A program made the position numbers and the translations under genes. A stretch of 64,000 bases of DNA from Paenibacillus glycanilyticus (GTDB lineage: Bacteria > Bacillota > Bacilli > Paenibacillales > Paenibacillaceae): NCBI RefSeq assembly GCF_030161375.1, contig NZ_BSSQ01000026.1, positions 1 to 64,000 on the forward strand. Reading direction: 5' to 3'. The notes below the pieces were generated by a model. That model searched no databases. It saw only the letters and a program-made list of their open reading frames with translations, and was not told the origin of the DNA. The stretch's first letter is position 1; the number at the start of each line of letters is the position of its first letter. Below, in pieces: positions 55,969 to 63,540 of the stretch.

Positions 55969-56406
55969 ATGCGTACTACGTATATGGCTAAGCCAAATGA
56001 AGTTGAGCGCAAATGGCACATCATTGATGCTGCTGGTAAAACGCTCGGCCGTCTGGCTACTGAAGCTGCTAGCCTGATCCGCGGCAAGCACAAACCGCAA
56101 TTCACTCCTCACGTTGACACTGGCGATTTCGTTATCGTTATCAACGCTGACAAAGTGGTTCTGACTGGTAAGAAAATGCAAAACAAAATGTACTACCGTC
56201 ACTCTGGTTACTCTGGTGGTTTGAAAGTAACTCCAGCACACGAGATGATCGCTAAAAAAGCTGACCGCGCTATCGAACTGGCTGTTCACGGCATGTTGCC
56301 AAAAACTCGCCAAGGTAACGCAATGAAACTTAGACTTAAAGCATACGCTGGTTCGGAGCATCCGCATCAAGCACAAAATCCAGAAGTTTACGAACTTCGC
56401 GGTTAA
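55969..56406 (+). CDS. rplM: 50S ribosomal protein L13
   Basis: L13 is an early-assembly 50S protein. The 145-residue product begins MRTTYMAKPNEVERKWHII with AAGKTLGRLATE, and has GKHKPQFTPHVDTGDFVIVINA and ends SEHPHQAQNPEVYELRG, as in B. subtilis. ATG 55969 follows AAGGAGG by eight bases. rpsI follows after 18 bp. Confidence 0.98.
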   Translation: MRTTYMAKPNEVERKWHIIDAAGKTLGRLATEAASLIRGKHKPQFTPHVDTGDFVIVINADKVVLTGKKMQNKMYYRHSGYSGGLKVTPAHEMIAKKADRAIELAVHGMLPKTRQGNAMKLRLKAYAGSEHPHQAQNPEVYELRG

Positions 56407-56424
56407 TAAGGGGAGGACAGTTTC

Positions 56425-56817
56425 ATGGCACAAGTTCAATACTATGGAACCGGTCGTCGTAAACACTCTGTTGCACGTGTACGTCTGGTGCCGGGTGAAG
56501 GACGAATCATTGTTAATAAACGTGACCTGAACGAATACTTTGGTCTGGAAACATTGAAGCTTATCGTTAAGCAACCATTGGTTCTGACTGAAACTTTGAA
56601 TAACTACGACGTTATCGTAATCGCTAACGGCGGCGGTATGTCTGGTCAAGCTGGCGCTATCCGCCACGGTATCTCCCGTGCTCTGCTCAAAGCAGACCCT
56701 GAGTTCCGTCCAGCTCTGAAACGTGCTGGCTTCCTGACTCGTGACCCACGCATGAAAGAACGTAAAAAATACGGTCTTAAAGCTGCTCGTCGCGCGCCAC
56801 AATTCTCGAAACGTTAA
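56425..56817 (+). CDS. rpsI: 30S ribosomal protein S9
   Basis: S9 reaches the P-site anticodon with its C-terminal Lys-Arg (here SKR at the end). The 130-residue protein has YYGTGRRKHSVARVRLVPGEG at its start and GGMSGQAGAIRHGISRALL. It closes the two-gene operon, with a terminator 11 bp later. Confidence 0.98.
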   Translation: MAQVQYYGTGRRKHSVARVRLVPGEGRIIVNKRDLNEYFGLETLKLIVKQPLVLTETLNNYDVIVIANGGGMSGQAGAIRHGISRALLKADPEFRPALKRAGFLTRDPRMKERKKYGLKAARRAPQFSKR

Positions 56818-56827
56818 TATCGTCATC

Positions 56828-56864
56828 AAACACCTTCTCTGTTTTGCAGAGAAGGTGTTTTTGT
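56828..56864 (+). terminator. Terminator after rpsI
   Basis: AACACCTTCTCTG pairs with CAGAGAAGGTGTT around TTTTG, followed by TTTGTTTT. It is strong and near-symmetric. Confidence 0.9.
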
Positions 56865-56947
56865 TTTCTGTTTATGTTTTACATAGGGTTTACTTGTCCT
56901 CTCGGACAAATCCCAAGAACTTTATTTCATTTTGGTGAAAACTAATA

Positions 56948-56976
56948 TTGAACAATTACCTGTTAGAACGTATACT
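56948..56976 (+). promoter_or_regulatory. Promoter of cysH-sat
   Basis: TTGAAC (56948-56953) and TATACT (56971-56976) are 17 bp apart, 52 bp before cysH. I see no SAM riboswitch or T-box in the 164 bp between the rpsI terminator and cysH, so control may be by a repressor such as CymR, which I cannot place. Confidence 0.7.
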
Positions 56977-57028
56977 TTACTTAATAGCATATGAAGTTAC
57001 TTGGAATTAATAAACGGAGGGCAAAGAC

Positions 57029-57724
57029 ATGAACCTGTTCGAAAAAGAAGCATTGGTGAAACAAAAAGCGGAAGAACTTGAAAATGCATCGCCAGAAGAA
57101 ATTTTGGCCTACGCTGTAGAAACATTCCCTAATATTACGTTTGCATGCAGCTTTGGTGCGGAAGATGTTGTATTGGTCGACATGTTGCAAAAAGTCAGCC
57201 CCAAAACGGATATTTTTTATTTAGATACAGACTTCCATTTCAAAGAGACTTATGAAACACGCGACCGTATGGTTGAACGTTATCCCGGCATTCCTTTCGT
57301 TCAAGTGAAGCCTCTGATCACGCCGGAAGAGCAAGCCGAGAAACATGGTGCCGAGCTGTGGATATCGGACGCTAATGCTTGCTGCAACATTCGCAAGGTT
57401 GAGCCGCTCACCCGTATTCTTTCCAAGTATGATGCATGGATTACGGGCATTCGCCGCGATCAAGCTCCAACGCGCGCAAATGCGAAAAAAGTAGAATATG
57501 ACACAAAATTTGGTCTTATTAAATTTAATGCTATCGCCGGTTGGACTTCGGAACAGGTATGGGACTACATTCGCGAGAATAACGTTATTTATAACCCGTT
57601 GCATGATAATAACTACCCAAGCATTGGCTGCGAGTATTGCACGCGCCAAGTCATGCCAGGCGAAGATCCTCGAGCGGGTCGTTGGTCCGGCCAGGAGAAA
57701 ACGGAATGCGGCCTGCATAAATAA
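57029..57724 (+). CDS. cysH: Adenylyl-sulfate (APS) reductase, [4Fe-4S] type
   Basis: CysH reduces activated sulfate to sulfite with thioredoxin. The 231-residue protein has CysCys 118-119 and CxxC at 201-204, the iron-sulfur ligands that mark the APS-using group. The nucleophilic Cys227 sits in KTECGLH at the C-terminus. PAPS-only enzymes lack those paired cysteines. It starts at ATG 57029 after ACGGAGGG. sat lies 59 bp downstream, and no APS kinase gene is adjacent, in line with direct APS reduction. Confidence 0.93.
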   Translation: MNLFEKEALVKQKAEELENASPEEILAYAVETFPNITFACSFGAEDVVLVDMLQKVSPKTDIFYLDTDFHFKETYETRDRMVERYPGIPFVQVKPLITPEEQAEKHGAELWISDANACCNIRKVEPLTRILSKYDAWITGIRRDQAPTRANAKKVEYDTKFGLIKFNAIAGWTSEQVWDYIRENNVIYNPLHDNNYPSIGCEYCTRQVMPGEDPRAGRWSGQEKTECGLHK

Positions 57725-57783
57725 GTTGTTTGAAATGAAATAGCCGGTATCCCCAGCTTCACTTACCGAGGAGGCTATCAGCG

Positions 57784-58947
57784 ATGAGTCAGATTTTACC
57801 GCATGGCGGCGAACTTGTGAATCGTCTCGCTACTGGCGAGCAACGTGAAGCGTTTTTGAACGAAGCGAAGTCATTGACTACGATTGTAATCAATAACTGG
57901 ACCGTATCTGACCTTGACCTGATTGCTGTTGGGGCTTTCTCTCCGTTGAAGGGGTTCATGAACGAAGATGACTACCGATTGGTAGTGGAACACATGCGCC
58001 TTGTTGACGGTACCGTATGGAGCATTCCAATTACTTTGGCCGTAGAAGAAGCTAAGGCAACAGAGCTGCAAATAGGTGCTCGAGCTGCTCTAATAGGGGA
58101 GAATGGCATTACTTATGGCATCATCGATGTAGAGAGCATCTACAACGTTGATCAGAAGGAAGAAGCTATTAGCGTATTTAAGACTGAAGATCGGGAACAT
58201 CCAGGCGTCCAGAAGCTGCTTGCCCGTCCTTCTACGTACGTTGGTGGTGCTGTAACCATTCTGAATCGTCCAGAGCCAGAGAAGTTTGGCGAGTTTTATT
58301 TCGATCCTGCCGAGACACGCCGTATTTTTGCGGAAAAAGGATGGAAAACCGTTGTAGGCTTCCAGACGCGCAATCCGGTTCACCGTGCGCATGAATACAT
58401 TCAGAAGACAGCTATGGAGATCGTTGATGCTCTCTTTTTGAACCCGCTTGTTGGCGAGACCAAATCCGATGACGTTCCGGCTAACGTTAGGATGAAGAGC
58501 TACTTAGCTTTGCTTGAGAATTACTATCCGGTTGACCGAGTATTCATGGGCGTATTCCCGGCGGCAATGCGTTATGCAGGACCTCGCGAAGCGATTTTCC
58601 ATGCGATTGTTCGTAAAAATTATGGATGCAGCCACTTTATCGTTGGCCGCGACCATGCCGGTGTCGGCGACTACTATGGTACGTATGAGGCACAGGAGCT
58701 GCTTAAGACGATTCCTACAGAAGATCTTGGCATTACGCCTCTGTACTTCGAACATAGCTTCTATTGCAAGACATGCGGCAATATGGCAACAACAAAAACA
58801 TGCCCGCATGGGAAAGAGGACCATCTGACACTGTCCGGTACGAAGGTGCGCGCCTTGCTACGCGACGGCATCTGCCCGCCGGCAGAATTTTCCCGTCCGG
58901 AAGTCGCTCAAATTCTGATTGAAGGCATGGCTCAAAAACAAGGTTAA
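57784..58947 (+). CDS. sat: Sulfate adenylyltransferase (ATP sulfurylase)
   Basis: Sat forms APS from ATP and sulfate, the step before CysH. The 387-residue homomeric-type enzyme has QTRNPVHRAHEYIQ (the HxxH-like nucleotide motif, about 195-208), GRDHAGVGDYYGTYEAQE, and a zinc-like CxxC in FYCKTCGNMATTKTCPHG. No kinase domain follows. It shares an operon with cysH and ends in a strong terminator that also covers the cwlD start. Confidence 0.95.
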   Translation: MSQILPHGGELVNRLATGEQREAFLNEAKSLTTIVINNWTVSDLDLIAVGAFSPLKGFMNEDDYRLVVEHMRLVDGTVWSIPITLAVEEAKATELQIGARAALIGENGITYGIIDVESIYNVDQKEEAISVFKTEDREHPGVQKLLARPSTYVGGAVTILNRPEPEKFGEFYFDPAETRRIFAEKGWKTVVGFQTRNPVHRAHEYIQKTAMEIVDALFLNPLVGETKSDDVPANVRMKSYLALLENYYPVDRVFMGVFPAAMRYAGPREAIFHAIVRKNYGCSHFIVGRDHAGVGDYYGTYEAQELLKTIPTEDLGITPLYFEHSFYCKTCGNMATTKTCPHGKEDHLTLSGTKVRALLRDGICPPAEFSRPEVAQILIEGMAQKQG

Positions 58948-58961
58948 CTGTTGCCCGTCCA

Positions 58962-58991
58962 TCATAAACAACCATCTCGTCCCATATAAAT
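58962..58991 (+). promoter_or_regulatory. Candidate SigE promoter of cwlD
   Basis: TCATAAA (58962-58968), a 14-bp spacer and CATATAAAT (58983-58991) resemble the SigE consensus of an ATA-type -35 and CATACANT -10. Transcription would start near 58998, inside the loop of the sat terminator. cwlD is SigE-dependent in B. subtilis. This is a by-eye match. Confidence 0.4.
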
Positions 58992-59031
58992 GATAATAAG
59001 ATCATTTGTATGGGAACGGGGTGGTTTTTTT
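58970..59031 (+). terminator. Long terminator after sat, overlapping the cwlD ribosome-binding site
   Basis: AACCATCTCGT-CCCATA-TAAATGAT (58970-58994) pairs with 59001-59026 (ATCATTTG-TATGGG-ACGGGGTGGTT) with few mismatches, then a run of T to 59031. The 3' arm contains GGGGTGG, the cwlD Shine-Dalgarno sequence. Confidence 0.9.
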
Positions 59032-59832
59032 ATGCGCCGAAGACGACTGGTCGTCTGGATGACCTATAAAGGAGCGCTTCGCATCGCGGGCGGTATGGCA
59101 GCACTTGTTTTGACATGGGTATTGCTCACGCAAACAAGCGAGCCTGTATCGCGTACCTGGACGTATTGGACACTGCCGCTTTCTGGGAAGACCATTGCGA
59201 TCGACGCGGGGCACGGAGGCGTTGACGGGGGAGCGGTAAGCAAAGAAGGGGTTGTGGAGAAAGATCTAAACCTTGCGATCGCTCTGTACCTGAGAGATTA
59301 TTTGCAGCAAGCAGGCGCTATTGTAGTACTGACCAGAGAAGGGGATTATGATCTTGCCGGTCAAGATACGAAAGGGTATTCGAAGCGCAAGACAGAGGAT
59401 CTGCTGCAGCGGGTTGCCAACATTAAGGAAAGTAAGCCAAGCCTTGTCGTTAGTATTCACATGAACAGTATTCCGTCTGCGAAGTGGTCGGGGGCACAGA
59501 CGTTTTTTAACCCTGCTAATCATCCGGACAACCAGGTACTTGCCACTTTTATACAAAACGAGATCCGCCGTAATCTTGAGAATACGAGCCGGGTAGCAGT
59601 GAAAGACAAAAATAATGTATATCTGCTTAAAGCGCTGGATGATATCCCGACGGCACTTGTGGAAGTTGGCTTTCTGTCCAATCCGGGCGAAGCCGCACGG
59701 CTTGCCGATTCCAATTACCAGCGACAGGTAGCCGCTTCGATCTATCAGGGCATTCTCCGGTATTCCTCCGGGGAGAAGCTTAGTGCCGATACGGCAATGG
59801 AAGAGGAGACGCAGCCAGAACCGAGCAATTAA
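59032..59832 (+). CDS. cwlD: N-acetylmuramoyl-L-alanine amidase CwlD (spore cortex)
   Basis: CwlD removes the peptide from muramic acid, working with PdaA to make muramic-delta-lactam in spore cortex. The 266-residue protein has one N-terminal membrane segment (about 15-35). An amidase_3 domain follows with zinc ligands His61 (IDAGHGG), Glu76 and His143 (SIHMNS), and the C-terminal VEVGFLSN with a catalytic Glu. I use ATG 59032, seven bases after GGGGTGG; an in-frame ATG at 58990 lies in the terminator stem. Confidence 0.92.
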   Translation: MRRRRLVVWMTYKGALRIAGGMAALVLTWVLLTQTSEPVSRTWTYWTLPLSGKTIAIDAGHGGVDGGAVSKEGVVEKDLNLAIALYLRDYLQQAGAIVVLTREGDYDLAGQDTKGYSKRKTEDLLQRVANIKESKPSLVVSIHMNSIPSAKWSGAQTFFNPANHPDNQVLATFIQNEIRRNLENTSRVAVKDKNNVYLLKALDDIPTALVEVGFLSNPGEAARLADSNYQRQVAASIYQGILRYSSGEKLSADTAMEEETQPEPSN

Positions 59833-59929
59833 CCTTGTCCCGCTTAGTATGCTATAATCATTATAAATAAGCAGTTATTCTATGCTTACACCTATAACAA
59901 CTCTCTTACATAAAAGGTGGGACTCATTC

Positions 59930-61024
59930 ATGTTGACACGTGAACAAGCTTTGGAAGCCGTCGCTTCAGTGACGGCCCCCTATAGCGCGGACACCGTTTC
60001 CGTCCGCGATGTCGTTGTGAAGGACCGTCAAGTATCGATGACGGTCCTGACTGCCAGCGAGGACATTCGTCCCTCGCTGGAATCCGCGCTGCGCGAAGCG
60101 CTTGCGCGGGCTGGCGCCGAAACCGTGCATTGCCGGTTTCGTGCGCTTGATGGCGGCGCGGGCGCAGCTGCCGCGCCGCAAGGCCAGGCCGGCGGCAAAG
60201 CCCAGCCGGCCGCGGCAAACGGCCCCGTACAAGGGCACGCGGCCGGCCTGGACAGCCCGCTGCTCGCCCCTGGCAGCGGCACGCAATTCATCGCCGTCGC
60301 CAGTGGTAAAGGCGGCGTCGGCAAATCGACGGTGACCGTCAATCTTGCGGTCGCCTTAGCCCGTAAAGGCAAACGCGTCGGTATTATCGACGCGGATATT
60401 TACGGCTTCAGCGTGCCAGATATGATGGGCATCGAGACCCGTCCCGAGATCGTGAATGAACGCGTCGTTCCGATCGAGCGTTTTGGCGTCAAAGTCATTT
60501 CGATGGGCTTCTTCGTCGAAGACAACAGCCCGATCGTATGGCGCGGGCCAATGCTTGGCAAGATGCTCCGCAATTTCTTTGCGGAGATCGAATGGGGCGA
60601 GCTAGATTACTTGCTACTCGACCTTCCGCCTGGTACAGGGGATGTGGCACTTGATGTCCATCAGATTATTCCGCAAAGCAAAGAGATCATTGTAACCACT
60701 CCGCATGCGACAGCAGCGTTTGTTGCGGCCCGTGCTGGAGCGATGGCGATCAAGACCAAACACGAGATTATCGGCGTTGTCGAGAACATGTCGTATTACA
60801 AATGCAGCAAATGCGGAGAACCCGAGTACATCTTTGGCCGAGGCGGCGGTGCCCGTCTGGCAGAGAACCTTCACTCCGAGCTGATGGCTCAAATTCCGCT
60901 GGGGCAGCCGGATAACCATATCTCCGAGCCTGACTTCTCGCCGTCGGTATACAAAGCCGAGTCCGAGACGGGTGCGATCTATTTAGATATAGCCGAGCAA
61001 GTCATTCAGAAATGCGGCCGTTAA
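59930..61024 (+). CDS. salA: Mrp/ApbC-family P-loop ATPase SalA
   Basis: The 364-residue protein has an N-terminal MIP18/DUF59-like domain (1-73) and an unusual Ala/Gly/Gln/Pro-rich linker (about 74-118). A Walker A deviant motif GKGGVGKST (126-134) follows, with the CxxC of Fe-S carriers (KCSKCGEPEYIFG). Members carry Fe-S clusters; B. subtilis SalA is a regulator that lowers scoC expression. ATG 59930 follows AAAAGGTGGG and matches the family's start; an ATG at 59882 would add 16 atypical residues. Confidence 0.92.
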   Translation: MLTREQALEAVASVTAPYSADTVSVRDVVVKDRQVSMTVLTASEDIRPSLESALREALARAGAETVHCRFRALDGGAGAAAAPQGQAGGKAQPAAANGPVQGHAAGLDSPLLAPGSGTQFIAVASGKGGVGKSTVTVNLAVALARKGKRVGIIDADIYGFSVPDMMGIETRPEIVNERVVPIERFGVKVISMGFFVEDNSPIVWRGPMLGKMLRNFFAEIEWGELDYLLLDLPPGTGDVALDVHQIIPQSKEIIVTTPHATAAFVAARAGAMAIKTKHEIIGVVENMSYYKCSKCGEPEYIFGRGGGARLAENLHSELMAQIPLGQPDNHISEPDFSPSVYKAESETGAIYLDIAEQVIQKCGR

Positions 61025-61036
61025 TCTAATCATAAG

Positions 61037-61092
61037 AAAAAGCCCGGACGGGAGGGGAGCTCTAATGCTCCTGACCCGACCGGGCTTTTTTT
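61037..61092 (+). terminator. Terminator after salA
   Basis: AAAAGCCCGG pairs with CCGGGCTTTTTTT, with an inner GGGAGCTC/GAGC-type stem. It also faces the 3' end of gerD (61106, minus strand) and can serve both genes. Confidence 0.9.
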
Positions 61093-61105
61093 GCTTAAGC
61101 GTAGG

Positions 61106-61795
61106 TTAGGTCGAGGAGTCCTCGCCATCGCCGCCGCCATCTTGACTTTGCTTATCTTCTTCGCTGCCGCTATCGCCGCCGCCATCTTCTTGCTTTTTGT
61201 CCACTTTTTCGTCCGGCTTCGGCTTAAGCTCTTCCTGAACCGCTTTTTTCATCAGATCAAGCACCTCAAGACGGAAGAGAGGGTTTTGCATGGACTCCTG
61301 CATAAGCGACATCACTTGCTTTTTATATTGCGTGCTTTGCAGTACTTCAAGAATCAACTTGTCCATTTCCGGTGTTTTGAGCGCTTTTACCATTTCCTCT
61401 TGATACGACGGATCCTTCATCAATTCTTTATGGATGTCTTTGTTCTGCTTGTTTACGGCTTTGGCGAATTCACCGGCGAACCGGGTATCCGTCATTAACG
61501 TTTTGATTACCTTGTCGTACTCCGGAGACACCATGACATCTTTGACGGCCAAGCGCACTTGTTCCTGGTCTTGTACAGACAGAAGTTTCGTTCCGCTGCC
61601 GTTATAGCCTGACAATTGCTGAGCGGATTCCTGCAAGGCCTTTTGCGCGTCTTCCGTTTTCAATATATCGATGACCATTGACTTCATATCCTTGTAACTC
61701 ATTTGCTGACTGCTTCCGGATGATTCCGCACCGCAGCTTGTTAATACAAAAGTTAGGGCGGAAAGCGCCGTTAATAAAGCCAATCTCATGCGCAT
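61106..61795 (-). CDS. gerD: Spore germination lipoprotein GerD
   Basis: GerD clusters nutrient germinant receptors in the spore inner membrane. The 229-residue product has a signal peptide with lipobox LTSC (Cys21), a GerD core (about 50-190) and a low-complexity acidic/glycine tail (GGGDSGSEEDKQSQDGGGDGEDSST). Its place next to kbaA and on the opposite strand is as in B. subtilis. A candidate SigG promoter lies upstream, fitting forespore expression. The tail is rich in repeated GGDG codons. Confidence 0.93.
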   Translation of the reverse strand: MRMRLALLTALSALTFVLTSCGAESSGSSQQMSYKDMKSMVIDILKTEDAQKALQESAQQLSGYNGSGTKLLSVQDQEQVRLAVKDVMVSPEYDKVIKTLMTDTRFAGEFAKAVNKQNKDIHKELMKDPSYQEEMVKALKTPEMDKLILEVLQSTQYKKQVMSLMQESMQNPLFRLEVLDLMKKAVQEELKPKPDEKVDKKQEDGGGDSGSEEDKQSQDGGGDGEDSST

Positions 61796-61841
61796 GCTCC
61801 AATGATCTCCCTTCTATGGCACCATAGCTGAATTTATAACG

Positions 61842-61871
61842 TAGTATGCGTTAAAGTTCACGGGATTATCA
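61842..61871 (-). promoter_or_regulatory. Candidate SigG promoter of gerD
   Basis: On the minus strand, TGATAA (61871-61866), a 17-bp spacer and CATACTA (61848-61842) match the SigG -10 consensus exactly and the -35 partly. It lies 47 bp before the gerD start. gerD is SigG-controlled in B. subtilis. Confidence 0.6.
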
Positions 61872-61976
61872 TGGCTTCGTAGTTAGCTTTTTATGACGAA
61901 CGTGGTAAAATAATGGAGGTGCGGGAAGGGCTTTCACAGCGTGGACTTCGCCAAACATGAAGGAGGATAACTGAAT

Positions 61977-62600
61977 ATGAATTTGAAAAGATGGTTTTTT
62001 CTTTTTTGGAGCTGCATGGCCGTTGGAGCTGCCGTTACGGTAATCAGCGGATCCATCATGCAATGGACGGACCAGTCCTTCGGATTTATGGGGCTTGAGG
62101 CAGCCGGCTTTAACGCCTTCATGATGGCGATGGTCGGTTTATTGATAGGAGCATTCAGCCAAATGGGGTTCTTTGCTTATCTAACATTGAACTACATTGC
62201 TTTAAGTATTTTCCGCAAGAGCTATCTCTGGAACGCTCTCCAAGGTTATACAACCGTGTTTGCCGTATTTGGTCTCGGATACCTGCTTTATGAGCAACGG
62301 ACAAACAATTGGTTTTTCTGGGTACTGCCACTTGGTCTATTATTATTCTCGCTTGGAGCAGCCTACATAAAAATCAAACAAACGAATGCAAGCGCGTTTG
62401 TGCCAACTACGTTCCTCATGTTTTTCGTTACATTTATTGAAGCTTGGCCGGCGTTGCAAGGGGAGACGAACATATCGGCGATCATATTTATGATCATTCC
62501 GCTCTTTATTTGCAATGGTTATCAAATTCTCATGTTGCCTAGGCTACTTCAGAAAAAAACAACAACCGGCTCTGCAACATCTGCAAAGCCGGTCGCGTAA
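61977..62600 (+). CDS. kbaA: KinB-signalling pathway activation protein KbaA
   Basis: KbaA is a membrane protein needed for the KinB route into the sporulation phosphorelay in B. subtilis. The 207-residue product has six predicted membrane segments starting FFLFWSCMAVGAAVTVI. The ATG follows AAGGAGG by ten bases. The 3' end carries codons that also form the terminator of the convergent pdaB gene. I rely on gene order with gerD and pdaB plus the hydrophobic profile. Confidence 0.88.
   Translation: MNLKRWFFLFWSCMAVGAAVTVISGSIMQWTDQSFGFMGLEAAGFNAFMMAMVGLLIGAFSQMGFFAYLTLNYIALSIFRKSYLWNALQGYTTVFAVFGLGYLLYEQRTNNWFFWVLPLGLLLFSLGAAYIKIKQTNASAFVPTTFLMFFVTFIEAWPALQGETNISAIIFMIIPLFICNGYQILMLPRLLQKKTTTGSATSAKPVA
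62551..62594 (-). terminator. pdaB terminator embedded in the end of kbaA
   Basis: Read on the minus strand, ACCGGCTTTGCA pairs with TGCAGAGCCGGT (62594-62566) and is followed by TGTTGTTTTTTTC (62565-62552). The element lies entirely within the last kbaA codons (about residues 193-206), so one sequence serves as coding DNA on one strand and as a terminator on the other. Confidence 0.8.
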
Positions 62601-62603
62601 TAA

Positions 62604-63428
62604 TCAGTATCCAGAATCCGCAGCTTCCACCGCGTCTTCGGGTCCCATCATCGTAAGCGAGGTCGTTTTGTCCTGAACAGCGCGGCCTTCCGATTCTGTT
62701 TGGTTGATCAGCTCGGATACCGATACGAACTCATAACCTTTGGCGCGAAGCTCGTCAATGATCACAGGGAGCGCTTCATGGGTTTGTTTGACCGAGTCGC
62801 TCGCGTGCATGAGAATAATATCCCCATTGTGAGCGCGGCTTACAACACGGTTAATGATCTTGTCCGTTCCGATGTTCAGCCAATCCATGGAATCGGTATC
62901 CCATTGAATGACTTTGTAGTTAAGCTCTTCTGCAATGCGGAGTACCCGTTTATCGAAATCTCCGTTCGGCAGGCGGATCAAGTTCGGCTGTTTGCCGGTG
63001 AGATCAGACAAGATTGTGTGGGCGGTCTGAATTTGCGTGCGGATCTCCTCATCGCTGAGCTTGCTGTAGTTGTCATGCTTATGGCCGTGGCTGCCGATCT
63101 CAAAGCCGTCGTTCACGATATCTTTTACAATATCGGGATGCGATTGGCTCCAAGGCGAAGACAAGAAGAAGGTAGCCTGTTTCACGCCTTTGTCTTGCAA
63201 TACCTTCAAGATAGGTTCAGCACGCTTGTCCCCCCAGCTGATGTCGAAAGTCAATGCAACAACCTTCTTATCCGTAGGGACGCTGTATATAGCAGCCGGC
63301 TGCTGCGGTGAGAATACCGTGATGTTGTCTCTTTCCGCGTAGATTACCCCTACAGAGAAGACGAGTGCGAGTACAATAAGGAAGTTCCGTTTCAATCTCC
63401 GACCGTTTAGTACATAAAAGAAGTTCAT
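62604..63428 (-). CDS. pdaB: Polysaccharide deacetylase PdaB, sporulation
   Basis: PdaB is needed to keep spores viable after release, probably acting on cortex or germ-cell-wall peptidoglycan. The 274-residue protein has one N-terminal membrane segment (about 13-30) and a NodB domain with TFD at 60-62 and the metal-binding SHGHKH at 113-118. The first motif reads TFDISWG and not TFDDGP, the usual PdaB-type variation. ATG 63428 follows AAAGGAG. It runs convergent to kbaA and divergent from the SpoIIM-family gene. Confidence 0.93.
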   Translation of the reverse strand: MNFFYVLNGRRLKRNFLIVLALVFSVGVIYAERDNITVFSPQQPAAIYSVPTDKKVVALTFDISWGDKRAEPILKVLQDKGVKQATFFLSSPWSQSHPDIVKDIVNDGFEIGSHGHKHDNYSKLSDEEIRTQIQTAHTILSDLTGKQPNLIRLPNGDFDKRVLRIAEELNYKVIQWDTDSMDWLNIGTDKIINRVVSRAHNGDIILMHASDSVKQTHEALPVIIDELRAKGYEFVSVSELINQTESEGRAVQDKTTSLTMMGPEDAVEAADSGY

Positions 63429-63469
63429 CTGATAAGGCTCTCCTTTCTAATGGAAGCTTGTTCTAGTAC

Positions 63470-63497
63470 AATCTATGCTCGTACATCCAAGATATTC
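63470..63497 (-). promoter_or_regulatory. Candidate SigE promoter of pdaB
   Basis: On the minus strand, GAATATC (63497-63491), a 13-bp spacer and CATAGATT (63477-63470) resemble the SigE consensus, 41 bp before the start. PdaB is expressed during sporulation in B. subtilis, so a sporulation sigma is expected, but the match is not perfect. Confidence 0.45.
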
Positions 63498-63540
63498 ATG
63501 CTTGTTCAAACTATCGTACAAGTTGTTTGGCGGCCGTTAC

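Noticed and set aside
56865..57028. SAM riboswitch or T-box before cysH
   Set aside because: None of the conserved core sequences of these leaders is present, and the gap is short and AT-rich.
61091..61498. 135-codon plus-strand frame opposite gerD
   Set aside because: It is Leu/Phe-rich, antisense to the GerD core and tail, and has no ribosome-binding site. GerD has a clear signal peptide and family match.
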